64,000 nt of DNA. Source: SIG701 sp045539595. Its GTDB lineage: Bacteria; Bacillota; Clostridia; Oscillospirales; CAG-272. The first letter of the stretch is position 1, and every line of letters starts with the position of its first letter. Shown piece after piece: positions 51,231-59,785 of the stretch. The notes under the pieces were generated by a model, which was given only the letters and a program-made list of their open reading frames with translations, was not told where the DNA came from and made no database searches. The translations under genes and the position numbers were made by a program. The stretch spans positions 32,122 to 96,121 of the forward strand of contig JAZQFQ010000020.1 of assembly GCA_045539595.1 (NCBI GenBank), written 5' to 3'.

Positions 51231-51275
51231 GCCCAACTTCCTTATGAGAAGTTGGGCAAAGCAGCCGTCTTTATT

Positions 51276-51650
51276 TTATTCCCGGTTTCGTGCCTGATAG
51301 GCGCGGTAGTCCGCCATAGTGGAACAAATCATCCAGATAAGCAGGCGGGCGGCAAAAAAGCACGCCGCATAGCAAACCACATAGAACGCCGTCCCAACCC
51401 ATCCCGGAAACAGAAGCCCCAGCAAAAGCAAGGCGGCAGCGATCAGCCGTACCTGCCGCTTCACGGGGAAGAAGGCCGCCAGGATGCCCATGGCCCCACT
51501 TCCGATGGGGAACATGGCCGCCAGCCACAGATGATACTCATAGCCATTTCCGTTGCCATGGTTGGGAATCCACAGCGGCGGCAAAAACATGGCACCAAAT
51601 ACAATGGCGTGCAAAGCAATATACACGATGGTCCAAAGATGCCGCTTCAT
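51276..51650 (-). CDS. Small integral membrane protein
   Basis: A 124-residue protein with three to four membrane segments (IVYIALHAIVFGAMFL; LAAMFPIGSGAMGILAAFF; LIAAALLLLGLLFPGW; AFYVVCYAACFFAARL). No family is recognised. The ATG at 51650 with AAGGTGGTG upstream avoids overlap with thiI; the frame is open to 51728. It follows thiI by 32 bp and is probably co-transcribed. Its stop lies beside the right end of the cassette, so the presumed interrupted terminator was shared with the convergent kinase gene. Confidence 0.65.
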   Translation of the reverse strand: MKRHLWTIVYIALHAIVFGAMFLPPLWIPNHGNGNGYEYHLWLAAMFPIGSGAMGILAAFFPVKRQVRLIAAALLLLGLLFPGWVGTAFYVVCYAACFFAARLLIWMICSTMADYRAYQARNRE

Positions 51651-51682
51651 GGCTGTCACCACCTTTTCACGATGTCTCTTAA

Positions 51683-52864
51683 TCAAAGCGAGAACGGCTC
51701 TGCCACCAGCGTATTGCGGGTCAGCCATGCCTCCTCAAGAAGGGCATTGTAATCCAGCTTTGCTTCCTGCTCCAGCACTTTCTCCAACACCGGCTGGGTT
51801 TTGGGATGGCGGGGCGTGAACACCGTACAGCAATCCTCGTAGGGCAAAATCGACGTCTCAAAGGTGCCGATCTCCCGTGCGGTCCGCACGATCTCCTCCT
51901 TATCCATGCCGATGCAGGGACGAAGGATGGGACGGTCCGACGCATTCTCCGTCACGCAGATCGCCGCCAGCGTCTGGCTGGCCACCTGTCCCAGACTCTC
52001 GCCGGTCACGAGGGCCGGCGCGCCGCACTGCTCTGCCATGCGGCAGGACAGCCGCACCATAAAGCGGCGGAGAAGCAAGGTGAAGTAATCCTCGTCGCAG
52101 TTGTCGCGGATGGCCTCCTGGATCTTCGTCAGGGAGATCACGTGCATGCGGATCTTGCCGCAGTATTCCGTCATCAGTTTAGCCAGGGTGAACACTTTTT
52201 CCCGCGCCAGTTCGCTGGTATAGGGGATGCTCTCAAAATACAAAGCATCCAGCGCCAGTCCCCGGCGGGCCATCATATATCCGGCCACAGGGCTGTCGAT
52301 GCCGCCGGACAGAAGGAGAAGTCCCCGTCCGCCGGATCCCAGAGGAATACCGCCGGCGCCCTTTTCCTGGCCTGCGTGAATATAGGCGTACTGATCCCGT
52401 ACCTCCACCCGGACGGTCACGTCGGGATGGGTCAGATCCACCTTCAGATGGGGCATGACGGACAGAATCGCTCCGCCCACCTCACCGGCCAATTCCGGAG
52501 ATTTGAGGGGGAACTGCTTATCGGATCGCTTGGCCTCTACCCGCAGTTTTCTTGCGCCCGCCAGATAGGGAGGCAGGTATTCCGCCGCCACACGGCAGAT
52601 ATCCTCCACGGTTTTTTCCGCCACGGCGGCGCGGGTGATGCCCACAAAGCCAAACACATGCTTGGCCTGGCGGAACATTTCCTCCATATCTTCCTCATCC
52701 GTCAGCGGAGCGATGCACACGGTGCTCTGGGCATAGCTGACCTCAAACTGTCCCACATGGGCGGCACGGCGGCGCACCTCGCGGAGCAGAATGCTCTCAA
52801 ACTGGGACTTGTTCGCCCCCTTCAGGATAATTTCTCCGTATTTGCACAGGATGACTTCTTTCAT
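51683..52864 (-). CDS. thiI: tRNA 4-thiouridine synthase ThiI
   Basis: ThiI adenylates and thiolates U8 of tRNA and can donate sulfur for thiamin. The N-terminal ferredoxin-like/THUMP part is followed by the PP-loop motif LLLSGGIDSPVAGYMMARRG. The PPi-synthetase domain includes SLGQVASQTLAAI and RPCIGMDKEEIV. At 393 residues it lacks the C-terminal rhodanese domain, as usual in Firmicutes, so a separate cysteine desulfurase must deliver sulfur. EVILCKYGEIILKGANKSQFE at the start is the family N terminus, supporting the ATG at 52864. Confidence 0.96.
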   Translation of the reverse strand: MKEVILCKYGEIILKGANKSQFESILLREVRRRAAHVGQFEVSYAQSTVCIAPLTDEEDMEEMFRQAKHVFGFVGITRAAVAEKTVEDICRVAAEYLPPYLAGARKLRVEAKRSDKQFPLKSPELAGEVGGAILSVMPHLKVDLTHPDVTVRVEVRDQYAYIHAGQEKGAGGIPLGSGGRGLLLLSGGIDSPVAGYMMARRGLALDALYFESIPYTSELAREKVFTLAKLMTEYCGKIRMHVISLTKIQEAIRDNCDEDYFTLLLRRFMVRLSCRMAEQCGAPALVTGESLGQVASQTLAAICVTENASDRPILRPCIGMDKEEIVRTAREIGTFETSILPYEDCCTVFTPRHPKTQPVLEKVLEQEAKLDYNALLEEAWLTRNTLVAEPFSL

Positions 52865-52885
52865 ATTTCTATCTCCATTGTTGAT

Positions 52886-53518
52886 TCATTTTGATACTAT
52901 TTCCCCACCGACCAGGGCATATCCCCGGCCACGGACGGACAAAATCCCCACCTGGGGCGTTAGTTCTCCCAATTTGCGACGCAGATAACTGATGTATACA
53001 TCCACACCGTTGCCCCGTCGGCTCACAAAGATCTGCGCGATCTGCCCGCGGGAAACCGGCGCAGGTGCCGCCTGCAGCAAGAGGTGCAGAATCTGCTCCT
53101 CCGTGGGGGACAGATGACATCTTCTCTCCCCACAGCACAACCACCCATCCCGTGTCAGAATAATCCGCTCCGCCCCTGCGGGCGTCGCCGTTTCGGCTGT
53201 TTTTTCGGTATCGGACAGGATCCCCCGCAGAAGATCCGTGAACTCCGAATACAAAAACGGACGGGGCAGATGATAGATGCCCTTCGCGGGGGCATCCGGC
53301 GGTGCATCGCCCAGCAAAAGCACGGCGGCACGGTACTTCCCGGCCCCCTCCATGCACCGCGCCCGCGATAAACTATCCTCATCCGCGATGCAGAGTCGGG
53401 GCCGCACGCCGGAAACTGCCTCGCCGGAGACACCGCACAGCACGGCCAGCGTTTGCCTCAGCGTGTCATCCCCGCTGAAAAAGAGGATCTCCCCCTCTGT
53501 CCGTGCCCCACTTATCAT
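52886..53518 (-). CDS. Atypical winged-helix regulator with degenerate receiver
   Basis: A 210-residue protein. The C-terminal 95 residues are an OmpR-type winged helix (LSPTEEQILHLLLQAAP, GVDVYISYLRRKLGEL, VRGRGYALVG). The N-terminal half is receiver-sized but lacks the acidic pocket and a conserved phosphoacceptor in the usual place, so it probably does not use phosphorylation. No kinase gene is adjacent. The ATG at 53518 with GAGGC upstream is preferred to the longer frame. It has a good promoter and is followed by thiI 21 bp later, so it may read into thiI. Confidence 0.75.
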   Translation of the reverse strand: MISGARTEGEILFFSGDDTLRQTLAVLCGVSGEAVSGVRPRLCIADEDSLSRARCMEGAGKYRAAVLLLGDAPPDAPAKGIYHLPRPFLYSEFTDLLRGILSDTEKTAETATPAGAERIILTRDGWLCCGERRCHLSPTEEQILHLLLQAAPAPVSRGQIAQIFVSRRGNGVDVYISYLRRKLGELTPQVGILSVRGRGYALVGGEIVSK

Positions 53519-53553
53519 ATCTGCCTCACGCCTGCATATTTTTACTATAGTAT

Positions 53554-53582
53554 ATGATACCAATTTCCTGCGGTTTTGTCAA
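53554..53582 (-). promoter_or_regulatory. Promoter of the atypical regulator (and thiI)
   Basis: On the minus strand a perfect TTGACA (53577-53582) and TATCAT (53554-53559) are 17 bp apart. Confidence 0.75.
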
Positions 53583-53615
53583 TCCAAACCGCGATATTCA
53601 CCCGGGGGAGGACCT

Positions 53616-54557
53616 ATGCACAACGCCATTGTGATCGCCATTGTTCTTCTGATTTTTCTGAACGGGGCCACCGACGCCTGCACCTCCATTGCCGCCGCCG
53701 TCTGCTCGGGAGCCATCTCCATGAGGCGTGCCGCCCTCCTGTGCGGCATCTGCAACGCCGTGGGCGGCGTGTGCGGAGTGCTGTTCTTCGGGGGAATCGG
53801 CGAATCCGTTTTGTCCGCCTCCGATTTCGGGGATGCGGGGGAGATCGGCGTGCTGGCTACGCTGGGCGCGTCGGTTTTGTTCGCCCTCGGGGCATGGATC
53901 GCGGCGTTGCCCACCAGCGAAAGCCATGGAATTCTGTCCGCCGCGGCGGGAGCCTCCGCCGCCCTGGGCGGGGGCGATTCCGTGCTCCGTGTCCTGCTGC
54001 CTGCGGTGTTGTGGATGAGCCTATGTGTCCTGGCCGGGGCGGCGGCGGGCACCGTTGTGCCCCTGCTGATCCCCCGAACCGCCCGGGAATCCACAGTACA
54101 TCGGTGGCAGATTCTGTCTGCCGCCGCCTCATCCCTGCTCCACGGGGTGCAGGATCTGTCCAAATTCTGCGCCTTTCTGGCCCTGTCCGGCTTTGCCCGG
54201 GCCGATCATCCTGCGGTGATCGGCATCGCCGCCATCGTGATGGGGATGGGTGCCTTGTGCGGCGGGCGGCGCATGACGGACGCGGTGGGGAACGATCTGG
54301 CGCCCCTTCGCCCGCGCACCGCTTTGGCGGCGGATATCGCCTGTGACACCGCACTTCTGCTGCTCAGCGCGGTGGGGATTCCCGCCTCCACCACCCACAC
54401 CAAAACCGCCGCGGTGGCCGCCTGCGCCATCGTTTCACCGGATGGCTTTATCCGCAAGCGGCAATTCCTCCGGTGCATTCTCGCGTGGGTGATCACTTTT
54501 CCCGCCTGCGCGGTGCTGGGGTACCTCCTCGCCCGGGGGCTGTATGCGGTTTTGTAA
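53616..54557 (+). CDS. PiT-family inorganic phosphate transporter-like protein
   Basis: A 313-residue membrane protein with about nine to ten segments. Two inverted PiT repeats are recognisable: FLNGATDACTSIAAAVCSG in the first half (compare the GANDAANAI signature) and TDAVGNDLAPLRP and PASTTHTKTAAV in the second. PiT proteins take up phosphate or metal-phosphate by proton or sodium symport. The signature is degenerate at two asparagines, so substrate is uncertain. GGGGGAGG before the ATG sets the start. It is divergent from the atypical regulator. Confidence 0.82.
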   Translation: MHNAIVIAIVLLIFLNGATDACTSIAAAVCSGAISMRRAALLCGICNAVGGVCGVLFFGGIGESVLSASDFGDAGEIGVLATLGASVLFALGAWIAALPTSESHGILSAAAGASAALGGGDSVLRVLLPAVLWMSLCVLAGAAAGTVVPLLIPRTARESTVHRWQILSAAASSLLHGVQDLSKFCAFLALSGFARADHPAVIGIAAIVMGMGALCGGRRMTDAVGNDLAPLRPRTALAADIACDTALLLLSAVGIPASTTHTKTAAVAACAIVSPDGFIRKRQFLRCILAWVITFPACAVLGYLLARGLYAVL

Positions 54558-54620
54558 AACAAAAGCCGCCGCATCGATATGCAGCAGCTTGCTTTATTAT
54601 GGCATTCGGCTCTTTCGCCG

Positions 54621-55031
54621 TCAGAACAGAATCCGTACCTCAAACCGCCGTCCGCAGCGGGGGCATGCGGCCGTATGCTTGCCGCGGCGATGGGGCAGGC
54701 GAAGCATGGCACCGCAATCCGGGCATTTCCGATACACCGCGGTGCGGCATTCCTTGATCCGCCGCCATTGCAGGCTGAAAAAGCCCTTGATCGGATTCCA
54801 GATCTTCAGAAAGCGGTCATTTTCCGCCCGACGGCGGGCAATGTTCCGCGAAAGCATGCGAAAAAACATATAGCCGAGGCACAGCCATGCCAGGGCGGTC
54901 ATGGGCCAGAATCCCGTGAACATCCCCACGATCCACAAAAGAATCCATAGCGTATTCAGCGCGTAGTACAAGGCATCCACGCCGTAGCGACCGTACATAA
55001 ACGCGATCAATTTATTTTTCCAGTTTCCCAT
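54621..55031 (-). CDS. Membrane protein with C-terminal zinc ribbon
   Basis: A 136-residue protein with two membrane segments (about residues 20-55, LNTLWILLWIVGMFTGFWPM and the next helix), an Arg-rich linker and a C-terminal zinc ribbon CPDCGAMLRLP...CPRCGRRF. Similar small two-helix zinc-ribbon proteins are frequent in Clostridia and have no assigned function. Adjacent ATG codons at 55034 and 55031 follow AGGTGG; the second fits the spacing better. A TACAAT -10 lies upstream on the minus strand without a convincing -35. Confidence 0.7.
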   Translation of the reverse strand: MGNWKNKLIAFMYGRYGVDALYYALNTLWILLWIVGMFTGFWPMTALAWLCLGYMFFRMLSRNIARRRAENDRFLKIWNPIKGFFSLQWRRIKECRTAVYRKCPDCGAMLRLPHRRGKHTAACPRCGRRFEVRILF

Positions 55032-55132
55032 CATGCCACCTGATTTCATTGGATTGCATATATTGTAGCACATTTCCGCCGCCCATGTATGAACGTATTT
55101 GTGCGGGGTTGTAAATTTCCTTCCATTTTTTC

Positions 55133-55161
55133 TTGCTTTTTTTCGAAAGATGTGCTACCAT
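55133..55161 (+). promoter_or_regulatory. Promoter of the YbaK-type gene
   Basis: TTGCTT (55133-55138) and TACCAT (55156-55161) are 17 bp apart, 30 bp before the ATG. Confidence 0.5.
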
Positions 55162-55191
55162 ATCCAAAAATCCCCGGATCGGAGAAACGCT

Positions 55192-55734
55192 ATGACCATC
55201 TACCGCGGCAATCCCCACGACGAATCCCGCATCCCCCAGGAGCAGGCCTGCTATGCCCTGCTGGATTCCCTGTCCCTCCCCTACGATCGGATCGATCACG
55301 AGCCCGCCTTCACTATGGAGGCCTGCGCCGCCATCGACTGCGCCTTCGGCACACGGATGTGTAAGAACCTGTTTTTGCGCAACAGCAACGGGAGCGCCTT
55401 TTATCTGCTCCTGATGCCCGGGGACAAGCCGTTCAAAACCAAGGAGCTGTCCGCCCAGATCGGAAGCACCCGCCTTTCCTTCGCGGACGAGAATCATATG
55501 CGGGATTATCTGGATCTGACGCCGGGATCGGTCACCGTCATGGGGCTGGCCAACGATCGGGAAAACCGGGTGCAGCTGCTCATCGATCGGGATGTGTACG
55601 AGCAGGAATATTTCTGCTGTCACCCCTGCATCAACACCAGCAGTATCCGCCTCCGCACCGCCGATGTGCTGGAGCGTTTTCTGCCCGCGATCCATCATAC
55701 CCCGCGGATCGTCACGCTGACCGGGTGCGTGTAA
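55192..55734 (+). CDS. YbaK/ProX-type aminoacyl-tRNA deacylase
   Basis: A 180-residue member of the YbaK/prolyl-tRNA-editing superfamily, which hydrolyses mischarged tRNA in trans. DHEPAFTMEACAAID matches the family opening; TRMCKNLFLRN contains the conserved lysine and asparagine; GDKPFKTKEL and ENRVQLLIDRDV follow. Length and pattern fit the PrdX/ProXp-ala group that clears alanyl-tRNA(Pro). GGAGAAACGCT before the ATG at 55192 sets the start. tRNA-Glu follows but has its own promoter. Confidence 0.88.
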   Translation: MTIYRGNPHDESRIPQEQACYALLDSLSLPYDRIDHEPAFTMEACAAIDCAFGTRMCKNLFLRNSNGSAFYLLLMPGDKPFKTKELSAQIGSTRLSFADENHMRDYLDLTPGSVTVMGLANDRENRVQLLIDRDVYEQEYFCCHPCINTSSIRLRTADVLERFLPAIHHTPRIVTLTGCV

Positions 55735-55775
55735 AGGATTTCAAAAATATTTTTCAACTTTTTTCGAAAAAGGTC

Positions 55776-55804
55776 TTGCTTTTTGTAAAGACATATGATA
55801 TACT
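55776..55804 (+). promoter_or_regulatory. Promoter of tRNA-Glu
   Basis: TTGCTT (55776-55781) and TATACT (55799-55804) are 17 bp apart; the mature tRNA begins 20 bp downstream of the -10. Confidence 0.75.
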
Positions 55805-55823
55805 ATACAGGCTGAAACGAAAT

Positions 55824-55898
55824 GGCCTGTTAGTCAAGCGGCTAAGACGTCGCCCTCTCACGGCGAAGACGGGGGTTCGATTCCCCCACGGGTCACCA
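55824..55898 (+). tRNA. tRNA-Glu (anticodon CUC)
   Basis: A 75-nt cloverleaf with encoded CCA. The acceptor stem pairs GGCCTGT with ACGGGTC (two G-U pairs). The anticodon stem CGCC/GGCG holds the loop CTCTCAC with anticodon CTC, and the T arm GGGGG-TTCGATT-CCCCC is perfect. It decodes GAG. A TTC-anticodon tRNA-Glu must exist elsewhere. Confidence 0.96.
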
Positions 55899-55902
55899 AA
55901 AA

Positions 55903-55937
55903 AAGACATCCGAACTTGTTCGGGTGTCTTCTTTTTT
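55903..55937 (+). terminator. Terminator of tRNA-Glu
   Basis: A 12-bp stem with one mispair (55903-55914 with 55919-55930) and a CTTG loop is followed by CTTTTTT. Confidence 0.9.
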
Positions 55938-55967
55938 CGCTATTCGATGATGCATTGAGCCTTTCCC

Positions 55968-56003
55968 ATCCGAACTGTTTCGTAAAGCGAAAGTGGTTCG
56001 GAT
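55968..56003. repeat. Second hairpin sharing the terminator's CCGAAC core
   Basis: ATCCGAAC (55968-55975) pairs with GTTCGGAT (55996-56003), with an inner TTTCG/CGAAA stem. T residues follow on the + strand. It could be a back-up terminator or a duplicated copy of the tRNA terminator. Confidence 0.55.
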
Positions 56004-56027
56004 TTGTTTTTGCCATCACACGCATTA

Positions 56028-56068
56028 AATGGAACGCCCCTGCACAGAAATCTGTACAAGGGCGCTTT
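56028..56068 (-). terminator. Terminator of the ABC/MutS-like operon
   Basis: On the minus strand an imperfect 13-bp stem (56052-56064 with 56035-56047) with a short loop follows the last ABC gene; the tail TTCCATTTAAT is only weakly T-rich. Confidence 0.5.
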
Positions 56069-56075
56069 TCTGTAT

Positions 56076-57878
56076 TCACGATGCGGTTTGGTACTTCTCC
56101 GCCTGGAGGTTGAACATATAGGCGTACTTTCCGTCCAGCGCCATCAGTTCTTCATGACTGCCGGATTCAATGATCTTTCCTTCCTCGAACATATAGATCC
56201 GATCCGCATGGCGCGTGGTGGAGAGCCGATGGGAGATGAAGATCACGGTTTTCTGATTCGCATAGGATGCAATCGCCTGATTGAGTGCATACTCCGCATC
56301 CGGATCCAGAGCGCTGGACGGCTCATCCAGAATGATCAGATCCGCATCCTTGAAGAAGGCGCGTGCAATCGCCACCTTCTGCTGTTCCCCTCCCGACAAC
56401 TGCGTACCGCTGTTATCAAACTCACGGGTAAGCGGGGTATCGAGGCCGTCGGGCAACTTCTGCAGTTTATCTCCAAACGTACTCTTTTCCAGAGCCCCCC
56501 GCACCTTCTCTTCCATATCCTCCGTGTATACGCCGCCGGCCACATTCTCCGCCAGCGAAGCGGCAAATATCCGATAATCCTGGAACACGGCGGCCACGCG
56601 GCCGCGCAGCTCGTCCAGTTTGTATTCCCTTATATTCTTTCCGTTATACAGAATCTCACCGCTGTCCGGATCGTACAACCGCATGAGCAGTTTGGTCAGC
56701 GTGGTCTTGCCCGCACCGTTATAGCCAACGATGGCGATCTTCTCCCCGCGGCGGATGTCCAGATCCACATCCTCCAGGGCATGGACCGATTCTTTTCCCG
56801 GATAGGAGAATGTCAGACCGCGCAAAGTCATAGATTCCATGGGCGGCACGGATTGTTCCCCGCTTTGGATTTGCGGCTCACACTCCATAAAGTGCCGGAT
56901 CTTCTCCACAAAGATACCGTGCTCGTGGTATTTCATTATGCGGTTGATCAAGTCCTCAATCAGCCAGGACATGGTCCAAATGCCATCCATGGCTATCGCA
57001 AAACCACCCAAGCCCACCGTGCCCGTGATCATCACTTTATACAGGATCAAAAGCAGCGGCGCACCGGTTCCGATGGCGTTAAGCACATCATGAAGTGTAT
57101 CCAATGTGAGACGTTTCTGACCGAAGGTCCGCTCCACTTCTTTGATCTTTTCCGTGTTGTCATCCAGTTCATGGAGCAGATTCTCACTGACCCGGGTAAC
57201 GCGCATCTCTTTGGCATAATCCGGTAAACGGAACACACGGCCAATGTACTGAGTTTTCCGCTCCAGGGGATTGATGCTCTCACTGTATTGTAGGTATATC
57301 CGATTGCTGCGGGAAGTCAAATAAACACGGAGTCCCGCGAGTCCCAGAATGATTACTGCCGTTGCTGCATCCACACTGAACAGCACACCGGTAAGCGTAA
57401 AGGATGCCACCGTGCGGTTGATCAGCTTTCCCGTATCCTCCATAACGCCGGCTGCTTGAGAATAGGCCCTATCCATAGCCCAAACGAAGTCGTTGTAGAA
57501 AACAGGATCGTCGTAGCGGGATATATCCAGCCGCACTGCCTGACGGAACAAATCCTTATTTATGCCAAGGTGAAGTTTTTCCCGGACAACGGCGTGATAA
57601 TAGTTCCAATACCAGTAGTGCCACACATGGAACAAAAGCAGATATACCGCATACGTCAGAATAACGCCGGCGGCCTTGCGGAATGCGGCACCGTCGCCCA
57701 AAGCATCCAGCAGATTCTTTGTGTAGATAATCCCCACCGAGTTGTTAATACCCCAGAGGATCCCTTCCAGTACAATCCAGATCACATAACCGGGGGTATA
57801 TTTCCACACAAACCCTATCATCCAAAGATTGTTCTTCAACACATTCTTCGGAGACGTGCGCTTCTTTTTCTCGCTCAT
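56076..57878 (-). CDS. ABC exporter half-transporter, second of a pair
   Basis: A 600-residue permease-ATPase fusion. Six membrane helices lie in residues about 25-320. The ATPase domain has Walker A VGYNGAGKTTLTKLL, signature LSGGEQQKVAIAR, Walker B LIILDEPSSALD and switch His in FISHRL, all intact. Its start overlaps the upstream ABC gene by four bases (ATGA), so the two are translated together and probably form a heterodimer. It is the last gene of a five-gene operon with two MutS-like ATPases. Export of a peptide or lipid is the usual role of this class; the substrate is unknown. Confidence 0.9.
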   Translation of the reverse strand: MSEKKKRTSPKNVLKNNLWMIGFVWKYTPGYVIWIVLEGILWGINNSVGIIYTKNLLDALGDGAAFRKAAGVILTYAVYLLLFHVWHYWYWNYYHAVVREKLHLGINKDLFRQAVRLDISRYDDPVFYNDFVWAMDRAYSQAAGVMEDTGKLINRTVASFTLTGVLFSVDAATAVIILGLAGLRVYLTSRSNRIYLQYSESINPLERKTQYIGRVFRLPDYAKEMRVTRVSENLLHELDDNTEKIKEVERTFGQKRLTLDTLHDVLNAIGTGAPLLLILYKVMITGTVGLGGFAIAMDGIWTMSWLIEDLINRIMKYHEHGIFVEKIRHFMECEPQIQSGEQSVPPMESMTLRGLTFSYPGKESVHALEDVDLDIRRGEKIAIVGYNGAGKTTLTKLLMRLYDPDSGEILYNGKNIREYKLDELRGRVAAVFQDYRIFAASLAENVAGGVYTEDMEEKVRGALEKSTFGDKLQKLPDGLDTPLTREFDNSGTQLSGGEQQKVAIARAFFKDADLIILDEPSSALDPDAEYALNQAIASYANQKTVIFISHRLSTTRHADRIYMFEEGKIIESGSHEELMALDGKYAYMFNLQAEKYQTAS

Positions 57879-59704
57879 ACTGCCACCTCCGCGTAATTCT
57901 CTGCCTGATGGCGGAACATTTCCGCATAGCGTCCGTTCAGCGCCATCAACTCCTTATGGGTGCCCACCTCGGCAATCTCTCCGTTTTCCATAAGATAAAT
58001 CCGATCGGCGGACACAGCCGAGGACAGACGGTGGGAGATGAAGATCATACCGCAGTCCCGGCACGCCTCACTCATTCGCTCGTACATCTCGTGTTCCGCT
58101 ATGGGATCCAGCGCACTGGATGGCTCATCCAAAATCACAAAGCGATTGTTCTTGGAATACACGTGAGCGATGGCCAACTTCTGCTGCTCACCGCCGGACA
58201 TCTGCACACCGTTTGGATCAAACTCTTTTGTCATCACGGTGTTTTCACCATTTTCGAAGTCTTTCACCTTCTCATACAGTCCGCTCTTTTTCAAGGATTC
58301 TGTGATAATTTCCTCATCCTCCGGATTTCGGGGGCGCAGGAGCACATTCTCCGCCACAGGCAAGGCAAAGAGATGGAAGTCCTGCATCACGGCAGAAAAC
58401 GCGTCCCGATATTCCCGCAAAGCGAAGTCGGATATTTTCTCCCCGCCGTATGTAATCTCGCCTTCCGCATCATACAAACGCAGGAGAAGTTTCACCAGCG
58501 TGGTTTTTCCGGCGCCATTGTGTCCCACAATGGCGATTTTTTCTTTTTCGCCAAGCCGCATGGAGATATTGCGCAGAGTATATCCCTCAGCCCCCTCATA
58601 CCGGAAGGAGACGTTCTCAAGAACGATATCTCCGCCCGCGGGCAGCGGTTTATCCCCATCGGTGATTTTGGGGGAATACTCCAGAAATTTCCGCAGATTT
58701 TCAATATACAGCGCATGATCCTGGAATTTCAGTAAGGTGTCGGAAATGTTTGTCAGGGAATACGCCACCGTGCTGATGGAATTCACCACAACCACACAGT
58801 CTCCGTATCCCATCGTGCCCGCCCCCAGCGTCTTCCAGACCGCATACATGGTGGCACTCAGGGGAGTCAGCATTTCCAGACATTCCGTTTTCAGATAGTT
58901 CAGCGTAATCACCCGAAAACCGTATTTTTTTATGATGTCAATCACACGGGTGCCGGCGTCCCAGAACCGCTCCAGCATCAGTGCCGGCATATTGGAAAGC
59001 CGCATCTCCTTGGCGTAATCGGACAGATAAAAGGTGCGCCGGGTATACTCCTTCCGTCGGTTCGCAGCGGTCATTTCCATATTCCGGTTGTACACAATTT
59101 TATTGGCAACGGCGGTAATCGGGATGCACATCAGGGGAAGCAGCGCGAAGAGCAGCAAGAGAGGATCGATGGCAAGCAATAACCCGAAATTGGCAGAGAA
59201 ATTGGTAACTATATACACGATGTTCCCCACGGACCCCATTACAGCCTGTGCGCGGGATGTGCATTCGTTTATGGCTTTGACATACGTATCGTAATACTCC
59301 GGATTCTCATAGCACCCCAACTCCACCTGGGCCGCTTTCTCGTAAACCACTTTGCGGATATCGTTTGTCATCTTACAGGTCTTGACGGGATACACCTTAC
59401 TGTAAAAAAACGATTGACTCCACCCCAAAAGGAGCTGGGCGGCCAGACACACCAGGACAAAAGCAGCAATACCGGAGAAGCTCTTCCCTTCTGCGATTCC
59501 GTTCAGTGCATAGCGAAGCATATATGTGGAAGTCAAAAACGAAGTAAGGGCAGCCCCGACAGTCACAACAATATCACAGAGCAGAAGCCCCGGCACACTG
59601 CGATGGGCCATACGAAGCATGAAAATATTATTCGATATAATTCGCCGAATGGGCATTTTTATCTTATCGGATTTTTTCTTCTTAAACAATTGAGAAAGTT
59701 TCAT
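57875..59704 (-). CDS. ABC exporter half-transporter, first of a pair
   Basis: A 609-residue permease-ATPase fusion paralogous to the next gene (both end in a similar F-x-x-QAE-x-Y stretch). Motifs: Walker A VGHNGAGKTTLVKLL, signature MSGGEQQKLAIAH, Walker B FVILDEPSSALD and IFISHRLSS. The ATG at 59704 has GAGGTGG upstream; the frame extends to 59785 but the extra part has no SD and no helix. It lies 81 bp after the MutS-like gene with no terminator in between. The N terminus is a short Lys-rich cytoplasmic segment. Confidence 0.9.
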   Translation of the reverse strand: MKLSQLFKKKKSDKIKMPIRRIISNNIFMLRMAHRSVPGLLLCDIVVTVGAALTSFLTSTYMLRYALNGIAEGKSFSGIAAFVLVCLAAQLLLGWSQSFFYSKVYPVKTCKMTNDIRKVVYEKAAQVELGCYENPEYYDTYVKAINECTSRAQAVMGSVGNIVYIVTNFSANFGLLLAIDPLLLLFALLPLMCIPITAVANKIVYNRNMEMTAANRRKEYTRRTFYLSDYAKEMRLSNMPALMLERFWDAGTRVIDIIKKYGFRVITLNYLKTECLEMLTPLSATMYAVWKTLGAGTMGYGDCVVVVNSISTVAYSLTNISDTLLKFQDHALYIENLRKFLEYSPKITDGDKPLPAGGDIVLENVSFRYEGAEGYTLRNISMRLGEKEKIAIVGHNGAGKTTLVKLLLRLYDAEGEITYGGEKISDFALREYRDAFSAVMQDFHLFALPVAENVLLRPRNPEDEEIITESLKKSGLYEKVKDFENGENTVMTKEFDPNGVQMSGGEQQKLAIAHVYSKNNRFVILDEPSSALDPIAEHEMYERMSEACRDCGMIFISHRLSSAVSADRIYLMENGEIAEVGTHKELMALNGRYAEMFRHQAENYAEVAV

Positions 59705-59785
59705 ATTGTCACTTTCCACCTCTGTGAAATCTTTCATAGTTACACACATCACAGCCATGAGGGGCAGAATGGGCTCTCCCCCCAA

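Larger units (their letters stand above)
50317..51272. mobile_element. AT-rich cassette apparently inserted in a terminator loop
   Basis: A 956-bp block flanked by AAAGACGGCTGC (50317-50328) and its exact inverse GCAGCCGTCTTT (51261-51272). Just inside, a 19-mer (50336-50354) is matched in inverse orientation at 51235-51253 with one mismatch. The outer 12-mers look like the two arms of the kinase gene's terminator, since the right arm runs into ATTTTATT. The cassette seems to lie in its loop. Contents: a gene on the minus strand, its promoter, hairpins and a palindromic array. There is no transposase, so mobility would be in trans. No target duplication is visible. Confidence 0.65.
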
